This document shows positions 33,592 to 42,276 of a DNA stretch of 64,000 nucleotides, in pieces (position 1 is the first letter of the stretch; every line of letters begins with the position of its first letter). The DNA is from JANWZL01 sp041640815 (GTDB taxonomy: Bacteria > Pseudomonadota > Gammaproteobacteria > Burkholderiales > Thiobacillaceae): positions 1 through 64,000 of the forward strand of contig JBEPZO010000004.1 in NCBI GenBank assembly GCA_041640815.1, read 5' to 3'. The translations under genes and the position numbers were made by a program. The notes under the pieces are model-generated. The model was not told where the DNA came from, did no database searches, and saw nothing but the letters and a program-made list of their open reading frames with translations.

Positions 33592-35286
33592 GTGTACGCC
33601 TTGCTCCGCACCTACTGGCCCGAATACCGGCATTACCGCGGCAAGCTCCTGCTCGCCGTGGCTGCCATGCTCGTCGTGGCCGGCGCCACGGCGGCCATCG
33701 CCTGGCTGATGAAACCGCTCCTAGACGAGGTGCTCCTTCAGAAGGACACCACCCTGCTCTACCTGCTGCCCATCTTCGTCATCCTCGCCTATCTGGCCAA
33801 GGGTTTGGGCGGTTACGCCCAGATCTATGCCATGAACCACATCGGCCAGGACATCGTGCGTAAGGTGCGCGACCGCCTGCTCAGTCACATGCTGCACCTG
33901 GATCTCGCCTTCTTTCACCGCCACCATTCGGGCGAGCTCATCAGCCGCGTCACCAACGACATCAGCCGCATCCAGAACGCGGTCTCCACTGGCCTGGCCA
34001 CCCTGTTGCGCGAGACCCTCACCGCCATCGCCCTGATCGCGGTGGTCATCTATCAAAGCCCAAGTCTGGCGTTCTTCACCCTGGTAGTAATCCCAGCCGC
34101 CTATGTGCCGGTGGACCGACTGTCGCGGCGCTTGAAACGCATCGCCCACGCCGCGCAGGCCAGCAGCGCCGAGCTGACCGCTAGCCTCTCAGAGATGTTC
34201 GCCAATGTGGAGGCGATCAAGGCCTACCACACCGAGCAGTTCGAGGCACGCCGCTTCGCTGAGGTCAACCGCCGCTTCTTCGGCGTCAGCATGAAGGCGG
34301 TGCGCACGCAGGCGATGGTGGTGCCGGTGATGGAGCTGTTCGCCTCTTTTTCCGCCGCGGCAGTGATCTATATCGGCGGCAGGCAGGTGGTCGAGGGCAG
34401 TCTCAGCGTCGGCGCCCTGTTCTCGTTCATGGCAGCGCTGTTGATGGCGGTGGACCCGATCCGGCGGCTGTCGCAGGCCTATACCCAATTCCAGGATGCC
34501 ATCGCCGCGCAGGAGCGCATCGAGGCCATGCTGCGGCTAGCGCCGGAGGTCAAGAGCGGTGATGAGGAGTTGTCGAGGGTCGATGAGCTGCGCCTAGAGC
34601 GGGTGAGCCTCGCCTATGACGGGCAGCTTGCCTTGCGGGAGGTGAGCCTCAGCGCCCGGCGGGGCGAGATCATCGCCCTCGTGGGGGCAAGCGGGGGCGG
34701 CAAGAGCTCGGTGGCGAGTCTGTTGCTGCGCTTTTACGACGCGAGCGCTGGCCGGGTGAGCCTGAACGGGCAAGACATCCGCATCTATTCCCTCGCCTCG
34801 GTGCGCCGCCGCCTGGCGCTGGTCACGCAACGCGTGCACATCTTCAACGATACCATCGCCGCCAACGTGGCCTATGGTGCGCAGGTGGACGAAGCGCGTG
34901 TCATCGCCGCCTTGACCAAGGCCAACCTGTGGGAATTCGTGCGCACGCTACCAGAAGGGATGCATACCCGGCTCAACGAGGGGGGGACCAACCTCTCGGG
35001 GGGACAGCGCCAGCGCATCGCGATCGCCCGCGCCCTCTACCGCGAGCCGGACGTGCTGATCCTGGACGAGGCGACCAGTGCCCTGGACAACGCCTCCGAG
35101 GCGGCCATACTCGACACCCTGCGTGCCCTGGCGCCAGGGCTCATCACCCTGATCATCGCCCATCGCCTGAAGAGCGTCGAGATCGCCGACCGCATCTATC
35201 TGCTCCAGGATGGGCGCGTGCTGTGTCAGGGAACGAAGGCCGAGCTGATGCACAGCTGCCCGCATTTCCAGGAGCTTTATCGATGA
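33592..35286 (+). CDS. MsbA-like ABC exporter (fused membrane and ATPase domains)
   Basis: The protein has 564 residues from GTG 33592. Six membrane helices (about 1-310) include FFHRHHSGELISRVTNDISR, a typical type I exporter loop. The ATPase domain (about 325-564) has Walker A GASGGGKSS, signature LSGGQRQRIAIARAL, Walker B VLILDEATSALD and the switch AHRL. Close relatives flip lipid A or related lipids. Pairing by ATGA overlap with a tyrosine-phosphatase-like gene is distinctive; the exported substrate is unproven. Confidence 0.88.
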   Translation: MYALLRTYWPEYRHYRGKLLLAVAAMLVVAGATAAIAWLMKPLLDEVLLQKDTTLLYLLPIFVILAYLAKGLGGYAQIYAMNHIGQDIVRKVRDRLLSHMLHLDLAFFHRHHSGELISRVTNDISRIQNAVSTGLATLLRETLTAIALIAVVIYQSPSLAFFTLVVIPAAYVPVDRLSRRLKRIAHAAQASSAELTASLSEMFANVEAIKAYHTEQFEARRFAEVNRRFFGVSMKAVRTQAMVVPVMELFASFSAAAVIYIGGRQVVEGSLSVGALFSFMAALLMAVDPIRRLSQAYTQFQDAIAAQERIEAMLRLAPEVKSGDEELSRVDELRLERVSLAYDGQLALREVSLSARRGEIIALVGASGGGKSSVASLLLRFYDASAGRVSLNGQDIRIYSLASVRRRLALVTQRVHIFNDTIAANVAYGAQVDEARVIAALTKANLWEFVRTLPEGMHTRLNEGGTNLSGGQRQRIAIARALYREPDVLILDEATSALDNASEAAILDTLRALAPGLITLIIAHRLKSVEIADRIYLLQDGRVLCQGTKAELMHSCPHFQELYR

Positions 35287-35951
35287 AGTTCAACCTTCAG
35301 ACGCCGTGGGGACGTGCCTATGCCTGGCTTTATGCCATGCTGGTGGAGCACAACTTCACTAACATCTTTCGCCTCAACTTCCACCGCCTCTCCGACGAGG
35401 CCTACCGTTCCTCACAGCCGACGATGTGGCAGCTCAGGCGCATCGTGCGCAAATACGGCATCAAGACCATCCTCAACCTCAAGGGCGCCAATCCCGATTC
35501 GGCCTACTGGCACTTTGAACGCGAGCAGTGCGCAAAGCTTGGAGTGAAACTCGTCGATATCAGCATCGCCTCGCGCAGCATCCCCACGCTCGAGCGGCTC
35601 AAACGCGCCAAGGAGGTGTTCGAGACCGTCGAATATCCCATCTGGATGCATTGCAAGGCGGGGGCCGACCGGGCCGGGATCTATGCCACGCTCTACCAGT
35701 ATTTCCGGCAGGGCATCCCGTTGGAGCAGACCGACCAGTTGCGGCTGTGGCCCTATGGCCATATCCGCCATTCCAAGGCGGGCAAGTTCGACCACCTGAT
35801 CAAGCTCTACGCCGAGTATCGCAAGGATCACCCCGAGGTGGGGCTGCTGGAATGGGCGGAAAAAGTTGCCGATCTCGAGCGAATTGATCGTGAATTCAAG
35901 CCAAAGGGAATAGCAAACTTCATTAACGATTATTTGCTAAGAAGAGAGTGA
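35283..35951 (+). CDS. Tyrosine/dual-specificity phosphatase family protein
   Basis: The protein has 222 residues from ATG 35283, overlapping the exporter stop. The phosphatase P-loop HCKAGADRAG (Cys-x5-Arg) and upstream NLKGANPDSAYW/LKRAKEVFETV segments match DSP-like fold proteins. An Asp-bearing segment (LVDISIAS) may supply the general acid. Such proteins are often found with lipopolysaccharide or polysaccharide export genes. A role in removing phosphate from a lipid or lipid carrier after export is inference. Confidence 0.82.
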   Translation: MKFNLQTPWGRAYAWLYAMLVEHNFTNIFRLNFHRLSDEAYRSSQPTMWQLRRIVRKYGIKTILNLKGANPDSAYWHFEREQCAKLGVKLVDISIASRSIPTLERLKRAKEVFETVEYPIWMHCKAGADRAGIYATLYQYFRQGIPLEQTDQLRLWPYGHIRHSKAGKFDHLIKLYAEYRKDHPEVGLLEWAEKVADLERIDREFKPKGIANFINDYLLRRE

Positions 35952-36211
35952 TACCGCATGGGATTTGAAAGCGGCCTGCCGAGACAGCAAGAGGAATGGG
36001 CTGGCGGAATAGTTAACAATGTATGGTGGTAAATCACAAGATATGACGATGAAGCAGGAGTGCAGAATTAAATTCAAGGCTAAAGCGTACGTCGATGCTA
36101 TGGAGTGTACCTCGGGCTGGGTATATCAGATATGGTTAAGTCGGTTGTGCAGCGGTTAACAAGTCGAACCAGCACAAGAGCCGGAAAAGTAATAACATGA
36201 TAAGACAGGAA
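35952..36211. other. Intergenic, base composition shifts to AT-rich
   Basis: 260 bases between the phosphatase and the convergent MshJ-like gene hold no recognisable gene or T-run terminator. The transition from GC-rich to AT-rich sequence occurs here. Confidence 0.35.
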
Positions 36212-36835
36212 TCAAGGCTGTGGCTGAGCAACTGACATCATGCTAACTAAGGTCGGATCAAAATTATACAACTCGAGTTCGAGCTGCGCCTGAAGGCCAT
36301 TCGACAAGTCAGTGCTTTCATGGATCGAAAACAATAAGTGTTTGATAACCAGGGGGGTGCGAGCAGCTTGGCGGAAACGCTTAATCCAAGCCAGTACTTC
36401 CGTCTCAACCACGCCATAGAACGAGACACGCAGCCGATGACGCTGTAGACCTGGATAACCAACAACTGATTCTTCTCGTTCGAGAGAAATGGTGGGGTCA
36501 GACATGCCGCTGCTCAGTTTGATATTTAGCGCGGTATCCATCCATTCGGCGCGACGAGCCTTACCGATAAGACTGTTGGCTTTAGCATACTCGAGAGCAG
36601 GGAGAGAGCCTTTAAAGTTTGCATATCTTTCCTGCAAAGAGGAATACTCTTGAGATACGCTATCATATTCGTTTTTAATGGTGATGAGCTGAGCATTAGC
36701 GGACAAGATAAGCTGGTCAGTAAGCACTTTAAGTACCATACTGATCAGCAGTATGCTGATAAAGAGGTACAATTTAATTCTCTTCTGTGCGTAGAGATGT
36801 GTAAAAATAGTACGAACCGCTGTTAAATCAAGCAT
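36212..36835 (-). CDS. mshJ: MshJ/PilO-like pilus assembly protein
   Basis: This 207-residue protein has a short cytoplasmic head, one transmembrane helix (LYLFISILLISMVLKVLTD), a coiled coil (NEYDSVSQEYSSLQERYANF) and a periplasmic domain ending YNFDPTL. That is the PilO/GspM layout. It forms the inner-membrane alignment complex with the MshI-like protein. It is the last gene of the minus-strand MSHA operon, 3 bases after mshI. The symbol rests on gene order and layout rather than strong sequence recognition. Confidence 0.65.
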   Translation of the reverse strand: MLDLTAVRTIFTHLYAQKRIKLYLFISILLISMVLKVLTDQLILSANAQLITIKNEYDSVSQEYSSLQERYANFKGSLPALEYAKANSLIGKARRAEWMDTALNIKLSSGMSDPTISLEREESVVGYPGLQRHRLRVSFYGVVETEVLAWIKRFRQAARTPLVIKHLLFSIHESTDLSNGLQAQLELELYNFDPTLVSMMSVAQPQP

Positions 36836-36838
36836 ATA

Positions 36839-38221
36839 CTAGTCTGTCATTTTCAGGCAAAAGCGTAAAGGCTGCAGATGATCCGTCAAGCCGCGCTCAC
36901 TGGAGAGTGCAAGGCCTTTGCGTCCTTGCGTTTCATCGATGATCAGCTGGCTATTCACGACAGTGCTGAGCTGAGTATGTGCATGGTCGTAAAAATCCAT
37001 TAGAGACTTGATGCTTAGACCAGACTTTGGGATAAGTACGATGTCGATCTGGCGTTGAAATTTTGTAGGATGGGGCAAGTTATCCGATTGGCGTCCATCG
37101 AGATTGGCTAGCGGGTCGTCCTGACTAGAGCTAACAGGTAACTGATGTAGATCTGCCTGCTCATGGCAGACTTTGCTACCCGCTAAACTCCACGAAATCG
37201 AACTAACCAGGGCATAGTTTCGGAGAAACTCGAGTTTACCGGATAAGCGATTAAAATCGTCGACTGGATCAGGAGCGGGTTGAAGGATGTTCTCTACAAC
37301 TCTGCCGATTTCAACGAGCAGGTCATAAGTATACTCTCCAGATCTGATGTTTTCTTTGAGTGAGCTGATACTGCGACGCACTTCAGAAATGCGTGAAGCA
37401 ACCTGGCTGACTTCAAGCTTGCGCTCATTCCAGCTTTTAATCCAAAAGCTCAAATAGACTGTAGACCATAAAAAAACTGCAAGGGTCAAGAAGAGCAAAC
37501 CTGTATCTAAGCGATTGATATAGTAAGAAAGTTTTAATTCTAGTGGTGCCAAATTTATTCTTGGCCGAATGGAAAACAACAACTCGTTTTCTTCGAATGA
37601 TGACGAGTTAAGTAAATAAACGACAGGACGTGTAGAAACTGACGCTATTTTTCGGTTGATAAGATATTGCCATGTCACCTCGATCTCGTGCTGTAATTTA
37701 GCATCCTCGGCGGCGCTGAGTCGTAAGTAACGAGTCAAGATAGGCAAGCGACGATTGATTGCTATCAAACGAATATGTTCGCCGCTCCTGTATAAGAGGA
37801 TATAAACGTCATCTTTATACTTTTTCTTGGCATATGCCCAGAGCAAAGCGGTGCTCGTCGATAGACCTTCTACAATTAAGTGGTGAGACTTAATGATATC
37901 GAGTACGGGTGTAATACGATCGTTAGCCCCCAAAGCAAACAAAGCCACATTACCCGCACCATATATGGGTGGGCCGAGCCAAACATAGGATTTATAAATG
38001 GTGTCAGGATAAGCCGCGTCGATCTTTCTCTTCAACAGCTTATTACGATCATGCCAAAGTAGCGCTGGTATTGAATCGGCTTGACAGGCTTCATCAGATA
38101 AATTTGTGATCAGCCATACATATTTTGTAGATAATTTGTCAGGGTCGGTCTTAATCCATTTCCCTTTTTTTCTTTGCCAGAATGAAATATTGTCTTCCTC
38201 AATGTATATAAAACTTAACAT
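36839..38221 (-). CDS. mshI: MshI-like (PilM/PilN- or GspL-like) pilus biogenesis protein
   Basis: The 460-residue protein combines a cytoplasmic actin-fold-like N-terminal region (about 1-240, with DVYILLYRSGEHIRLIAI), one membrane helix near 250-270 (LFLTLAVFLWSTVYLSFWIK) and a coiled-coil plus periplasmic region. It thus combines PilM- and PilN-type parts, as GspL does, and is longer than classical MshI. Neighbours on both sides are MSHA genes. Codon use is AT-rich. Confidence 0.65.
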   Translation of the reverse strand: MLSFIYIEEDNISFWQRKKGKWIKTDPDKLSTKYVWLITNLSDEACQADSIPALLWHDRNKLLKRKIDAAYPDTIYKSYVWLGPPIYGAGNVALFALGANDRITPVLDIIKSHHLIVEGLSTSTALLWAYAKKKYKDDVYILLYRSGEHIRLIAINRRLPILTRYLRLSAAEDAKLQHEIEVTWQYLINRKIASVSTRPVVYLLNSSSFEENELLFSIRPRINLAPLELKLSYYINRLDTGLLFLTLAVFLWSTVYLSFWIKSWNERKLEVSQVASRISEVRRSISSLKENIRSGEYTYDLLVEIGRVVENILQPAPDPVDDFNRLSGKLEFLRNYALVSSISWSLAGSKVCHEQADLHQLPVSSSQDDPLANLDGRQSDNLPHPTKFQRQIDIVLIPKSGLSIKSLMDFYDHAHTQLSTVVNSQLIIDETQGRKGLALSSERGLTDHLQPLRFCLKMTD

Positions 38222-38228
38222 CTGATCT

Positions 38229-39434
38229 CTACATTTTCATCATGGATAGAACATCATATACAGGACCGATTACAGAAAGCGCAATCCAGCCGAGAAGCAA
38301 ACCTAAAAACAATGTCATCATCGGCTCGATTGTGGAGTGAATGCGATCAATGCTGTCATCAATGTCGCGCAAATAAAAATAGCTGATGTTTTTAAAGCTT
38401 TCGTCCAGATTCCCGGATTCCTCGCCGATTCGTATCATTCGAACTACGATAGGCGGGAAAATGTCCTCATAACTGAATGCCTGGGAAATGGTTAAACCGC
38501 TCGCCAATCTTGCATGCGTGTTTTCTAGAGCGCGGGATAAGGCTGAGTTCGAAACTAATTGTGTTGACTGTGCTAATGCCTCGAATATGGGGATGCCCGA
38601 GCGATACATAAGTGCTAAAGTGTCAACAATGCGCGCAATGTATAATTTTTTCAGTATTCCGCCTATTATCGGCGCGTTGAGAATCAGCTTGTCGATGTTA
38701 TATTTCACGCTCGTGGAGAGTTTCGTCAAGAGCGAAGTGGCGGTGAGAGTCACGAATATGAATAGCGTGGCAGTCCACCACCAATTCTTTACAAAATCAG
38801 AAGTCATGATCAGCAGACGCGTTTGAAGTGGTAGACTTGTTCCGGTGGATTTGATGAACTCCACGATTTGTGGCACAATATAGCTTAATAGAAAGGTCGC
38901 AGTGCCAAGGATTGTCACAAGAGCAAATGCTGGATAGATCAATGCCTTTTTCGCTCTACGAGCAAGGTCGTCGCGCCATTTCAGAGATGTGACAATATCG
39001 TGCAGGATCTCTACAAGAGAACCGCTCCTTTCGCCGGTGTCTATAAGTTTAACAAGTTCTCTATTGAATTGCTGTGTTGAATTTATCGCCTGTGATAAAG
39101 AGCTTCCATTGTTGATTTCGTCTGCAATCATGACGGCGAGCTCTTTGAGGGTTGTGTGCCGAGATGATTCAGACATGTCATGCAAAATATCGATGATTGG
39201 CAAGCCTGCCTTCAGCAGCATTTCCAGATAATAAAAAAAATCAATTTGTTCTCGGATAGATAGTTTTCTAGAAAACTTAAGCTGATGTGATGGTTTTACT
39301 TGTGCGGCAGTAAGGAGAGTCAAGCCTGCGCCTTCGAGCGTTTTGGAGAGGTCCAACTCGTTTAAGGCATTACATATGCCTTTTCTTATATGGCCAAACT
39401 GGTCAATGGCTTTGTAGCGATATAGCGTGCTCAT
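38229..39434 (-). CDS. mshG: MSHA inner-membrane platform protein MshG (GspF/PilC family)
   Basis: The protein has 401 residues and two T2SSF repeats, each with a helix bundle and membrane segments (ALIYPAFALVTILGTATFLLS; WTATLFIFVTLTATSLL; MTLFLGLLLGWIALSVIGPVY). The motifs FFYYLEMLLKAGLPIIDIL and LALMYRSGIPIFEAL are typical. It is the platform on which pilins assemble. Its start overlaps the mshE stop (ATGA). Confidence 0.9.
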   Translation of the reverse strand: MSTLYRYKAIDQFGHIRKGICNALNELDLSKTLEGAGLTLLTAAQVKPSHQLKFSRKLSIREQIDFFYYLEMLLKAGLPIIDILHDMSESSRHTTLKELAVMIADEINNGSSLSQAINSTQQFNRELVKLIDTGERSGSLVEILHDIVTSLKWRDDLARRAKKALIYPAFALVTILGTATFLLSYIVPQIVEFIKSTGTSLPLQTRLLIMTSDFVKNWWWTATLFIFVTLTATSLLTKLSTSVKYNIDKLILNAPIIGGILKKLYIARIVDTLALMYRSGIPIFEALAQSTQLVSNSALSRALENTHARLASGLTISQAFSYEDIFPPIVVRMIRIGEESGNLDESFKNISYFYLRDIDDSIDRIHSTIEPMMTLFLGLLLGWIALSVIGPVYDVLSMMKM

Positions 39435-41131
39435 GCTGAAGCGACTTTTTGTTGTAGTTCTGTTAGGTTAACGACTCTTTTCAGTTCATCAAGGGTTGTA
39501 GTGCCATCGGCGACAAGTTTAAGGCCTGAATAGGCCATGGGTGTAAATCCGTGTTTTTCAGCCTCTCGTTCAATTTCTGTAATTTTCGCGCCCGACAGAA
39601 TCATGTCATCGATCTCTTGGGTGCAGAAGACGATTTCCATTACTACAGTACGTCCTTTATAGCCAGTATTTTTGCATAAAGGACAGCCAGAGGGTTCATA
39701 CACAACATCAACGTCACGCTTGATCAATCTAAACAGAGCTTGTTCTTCTCTATTTGCCGGGCGTGGTTTAGCGCACCGACATAGTTTTCGGACGAGTCGC
39801 TGGCCAAGAATACCAATGATATTCCCTGCCATTATGTCATGACTAAGACCTAGGTTGGTTAGTCGCGGTAGTGCGCGCAAGGCTGAATTTGTATGTAGTG
39901 TAGATAACACCATATGTCCGGTCATGGCTGCACGAAAAGCCATTGCAGCAGAATCAGGATCTCTGATTTCTCCTAGCATGATGATGTCAGGATCCTGCCG
40001 CAAGAGTGAACGAATACCGGATGAGAAATCGATTTTGGACGCTTGTCCAATCTGTGTTTGCCGTACTAGTCCAATTGCATACTCGACTGGATCTTCGAGC
40101 GTCATGATGTTCACGCCATCATGATTAAGATGGTTCAACATCGCATAAAGCGTTGTAGTCTTGCCTGAACCAGTAGGCCCAGTAACGAGTAATAATCCCT
40201 CCGGTCTTTGCAACATGAGTTTGAGCAGACTGAGCTGTGAGCTTTCGAGGCCGAGGGCGTCTAGTGATATGATTGCCCTCTTTTTATCCAGCACGCGGAG
40301 GACAAAGTTTTCCCCATGTATTGTAGGTTGTGTGGAACAGCGGAAGTCTATTAGCCGACCTGCAACGGGTAAAGTAATTCTTCCATCCTGAGGTGCCCTC
40401 ATTTCGGCAATATCCATCCCGGACATGATCTTAAGCCGAGTACAAAGAGGCGGCCAGAAGTTAAGATGAAGTAGACGAATAGTGTGTAGCACGCCATCGA
40501 TGCGATATCTTATGCGAAGTTGGTGGGCTTCTGGCTCAAAGTGGATATCTGAGGCATCGTTCAATACGGCATCGGCTAAGAGTAGATCAGCGAGACGTAC
40601 GACAGGATGCTTATAATCTTCTAAAGAACTAGTTAGCGTTACTAGGTCAATACTCCCAGTCTCGAGCTCATGCAGGATATTGTCGATATTGAGCTCATGT
40701 CCATAACTACGATTGATCGCTTCAGATATTTCATCTTTCGACGCCAACCGAAATTCTGTCAGTACTTTACCAGCAAGATGACGTCGAATTAGGTCAATTG
40801 CAACCACATCATAGATATCAGATATTGCAATCAGCAGGATATTATCCTCTTCGTCGTATGCAACAGGGAAAGCGTTTGCACGTATCGCGATGTGTTTTGG
40901 AAGCAATGCTAACGCCTGGGGAATAGGTATAATACCTTTTAAATCTATCCATTCTACACCTCTTGCAGTGGCAAGATGTTTCGTAATTGCATCATGGCTA
41001 GCAAAACCTAGCCGTACAATGATCTCCCCTAGGCGTTCGCCACTGGAACGCTGCTCCCGTAAAGCAATCTGGAGCTGGTCTTGGGTGATTACACCAGATG
41101 ATACTAATAATTCTCCCAAACGTGCGCTCAT
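39431..41131 (-). CDS. mshE: MSHA assembly ATPase MshE (GspE/PilB family)
   Basis: The protein has 566 residues. N-terminal MshEN-type region (RLGELLVSSGVITQDQLQIAL), a possible cyclic-di-GMP-binding module in this family. The ATPase core has Walker A GPTGSGKTT, Asp-box and Walker B (IMLGEIRDPDSAAMAF), and His box (STLHTNSA). A Cys pair set (CRCAK ... CPLC) forms the zinc site of GspE-type ATPases. It powers pilus extension. Overlaps both neighbours by ATGA. Confidence 0.93.
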   Translation of the reverse strand: MSARLGELLVSSGVITQDQLQIALREQRSSGERLGEIIVRLGFASHDAITKHLATARGVEWIDLKGIIPIPQALALLPKHIAIRANAFPVAYDEEDNILLIAISDIYDVVAIDLIRRHLAGKVLTEFRLASKDEISEAINRSYGHELNIDNILHELETGSIDLVTLTSSLEDYKHPVVRLADLLLADAVLNDASDIHFEPEAHQLRIRYRIDGVLHTIRLLHLNFWPPLCTRLKIMSGMDIAEMRAPQDGRITLPVAGRLIDFRCSTQPTIHGENFVLRVLDKKRAIISLDALGLESSQLSLLKLMLQRPEGLLLVTGPTGSGKTTTLYAMLNHLNHDGVNIMTLEDPVEYAIGLVRQTQIGQASKIDFSSGIRSLLRQDPDIIMLGEIRDPDSAAMAFRAAMTGHMVLSTLHTNSALRALPRLTNLGLSHDIMAGNIIGILGQRLVRKLCRCAKPRPANREEQALFRLIKRDVDVVYEPSGCPLCKNTGYKGRTVVMEIVFCTQEIDDMILSGAKITEIEREAEKHGFTPMAYSGLKLVADGTTTLDELKRVVNLTELQQKVASA

Positions 41132-42249
41132 TGCAACTCTAACATCTGGTTGAGGATATGTGTGCGATGCCAGGCTAGGTCTCGATCAAAGCCAATCGCT
41201 GCTTTATCCATATCCTGAGATAGCCTTAAAGCTTCTCTATAAAAAAGCATAGCTTCTCGGTATCTGCCTTGCTTTTCCAAAGCTACAGCACGGTTATAAA
41301 TGTGTTCCGCTTTATTTGGCTCTAAATTCGCTGCTTGAGCGAATGCGTAATCAGCCTCACGCCACAAACTACGATGGAACTTCGCAATACCAAGTGCTGA
41401 CCATAGCATAGCGTGATTTGGATTTTGTTGCAAAGCAACTACCAGACGGCTCTCCCAGCCTAATGGATCTGCGGGGGCGCGAATTAAGGCTAGCCCTGCA
41501 ATTGCATCTGGGTGGTAGGGGTTCAGCTCAAGTATACGCTCATAATAATTCGCGGCATCAGCGGTCTGTTTGCTTTGCATTGAGACAGCAGCTAGGCCTA
41601 GTAGTACATTGATATCGTTTCTGTTCTCTTTGTACGCCGAGCGGAAGATTTCAGCAGCAGTGTCTAATTTTCCACTTTGCAGTGCATGCCATCCATCTTC
41701 GACTGGCGACTGGTATGACTTGTTAATGACAGGTTGCCTTTCATTATCGTCCGTTGTTGCGCCTTGAAAATCGTTTGCATTATTTTGGAGTGAGGCGGTT
41801 TTCTTCGCATGATTGTGTTCACCGCTCATTCGGTTGCTGATTTGTGTTTCGTTGCTCTTCATTAAACGAGATGCTTTTGTTTTGTATGCTTCTTGGTTTG
41901 TCTGCATTTTTGAGCTGGGTTGGGTGTAATCGTCATCTGTCGTATTCACAGAATCTGTCTTTCCAAGCTTGTATTCTGCTTGCTTAGACTCATTATATTT
42001 GAGATTATTGATTCGTGATGAGCGATTGTTATTATTATCATTCATCTTGTGATGCATCAAGTTATAGATGGATAAAAGGTAATCGCTTTTGATTATGGCG
42101 AATAGTGCCATCCCGATAAAAATGATGGCGATGAGACCAACGCGTAGCCATCTTGAGTGTGATTGGTGACTTGGTGAATATTGTGCTGCTATTTGATGAC
42201 GTGTCTTATGCGCTTCGATTTTATTTAATGCTTCTATAAGCAAGCTCAT
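41128..42249 (-). CDS. mshN: MshN-like TPR protein
   Basis: The 373-residue protein has a cytoplasmic N-terminus (LIEALNKIEAHK), one membrane helix near residues 32-52 (RVGLIAIIFIGMALFAII), a long Asn/Ser/Lys-rich linker and TPR repeats from about 185 (GWHALQSGKLDTAAEIFRSA; VLLGLAAVSMQSKQTADAAN). This is the MshN layout; MshN is thought to help secretin assembly. It overlaps mshE and follows mshL by 27 bases. Strongly AT-rich. Confidence 0.78.
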   Translation of the reverse strand: MSLLIEALNKIEAHKTRHQIAAQYSPSHQSHSRWLRVGLIAIIFIGMALFAIIKSDYLLSIYNLMHHKMNDNNNNRSSRINNLKYNESKQAEYKLGKTDSVNTTDDDYTQPSSKMQTNQEAYKTKASRLMKSNETQISNRMSGEHNHAKKTASLQNNANDFQGATTDDNERQPVINKSYQSPVEDGWHALQSGKLDTAAEIFRSAYKENRNDINVLLGLAAVSMQSKQTADAANYYERILELNPYHPDAIAGLALIRAPADPLGWESRLVVALQQNPNHAMLWSALGIAKFHRSLWREADYAFAQAANLEPNKAEHIYNRAVALEKQGRYREAMLFYREALRLSQDMDKAAIGFDRDLAWHRTHILNQMLELQ

Positions 42250-42276
42250 GTGACACCACTGTTCGGTTTCCGAATT

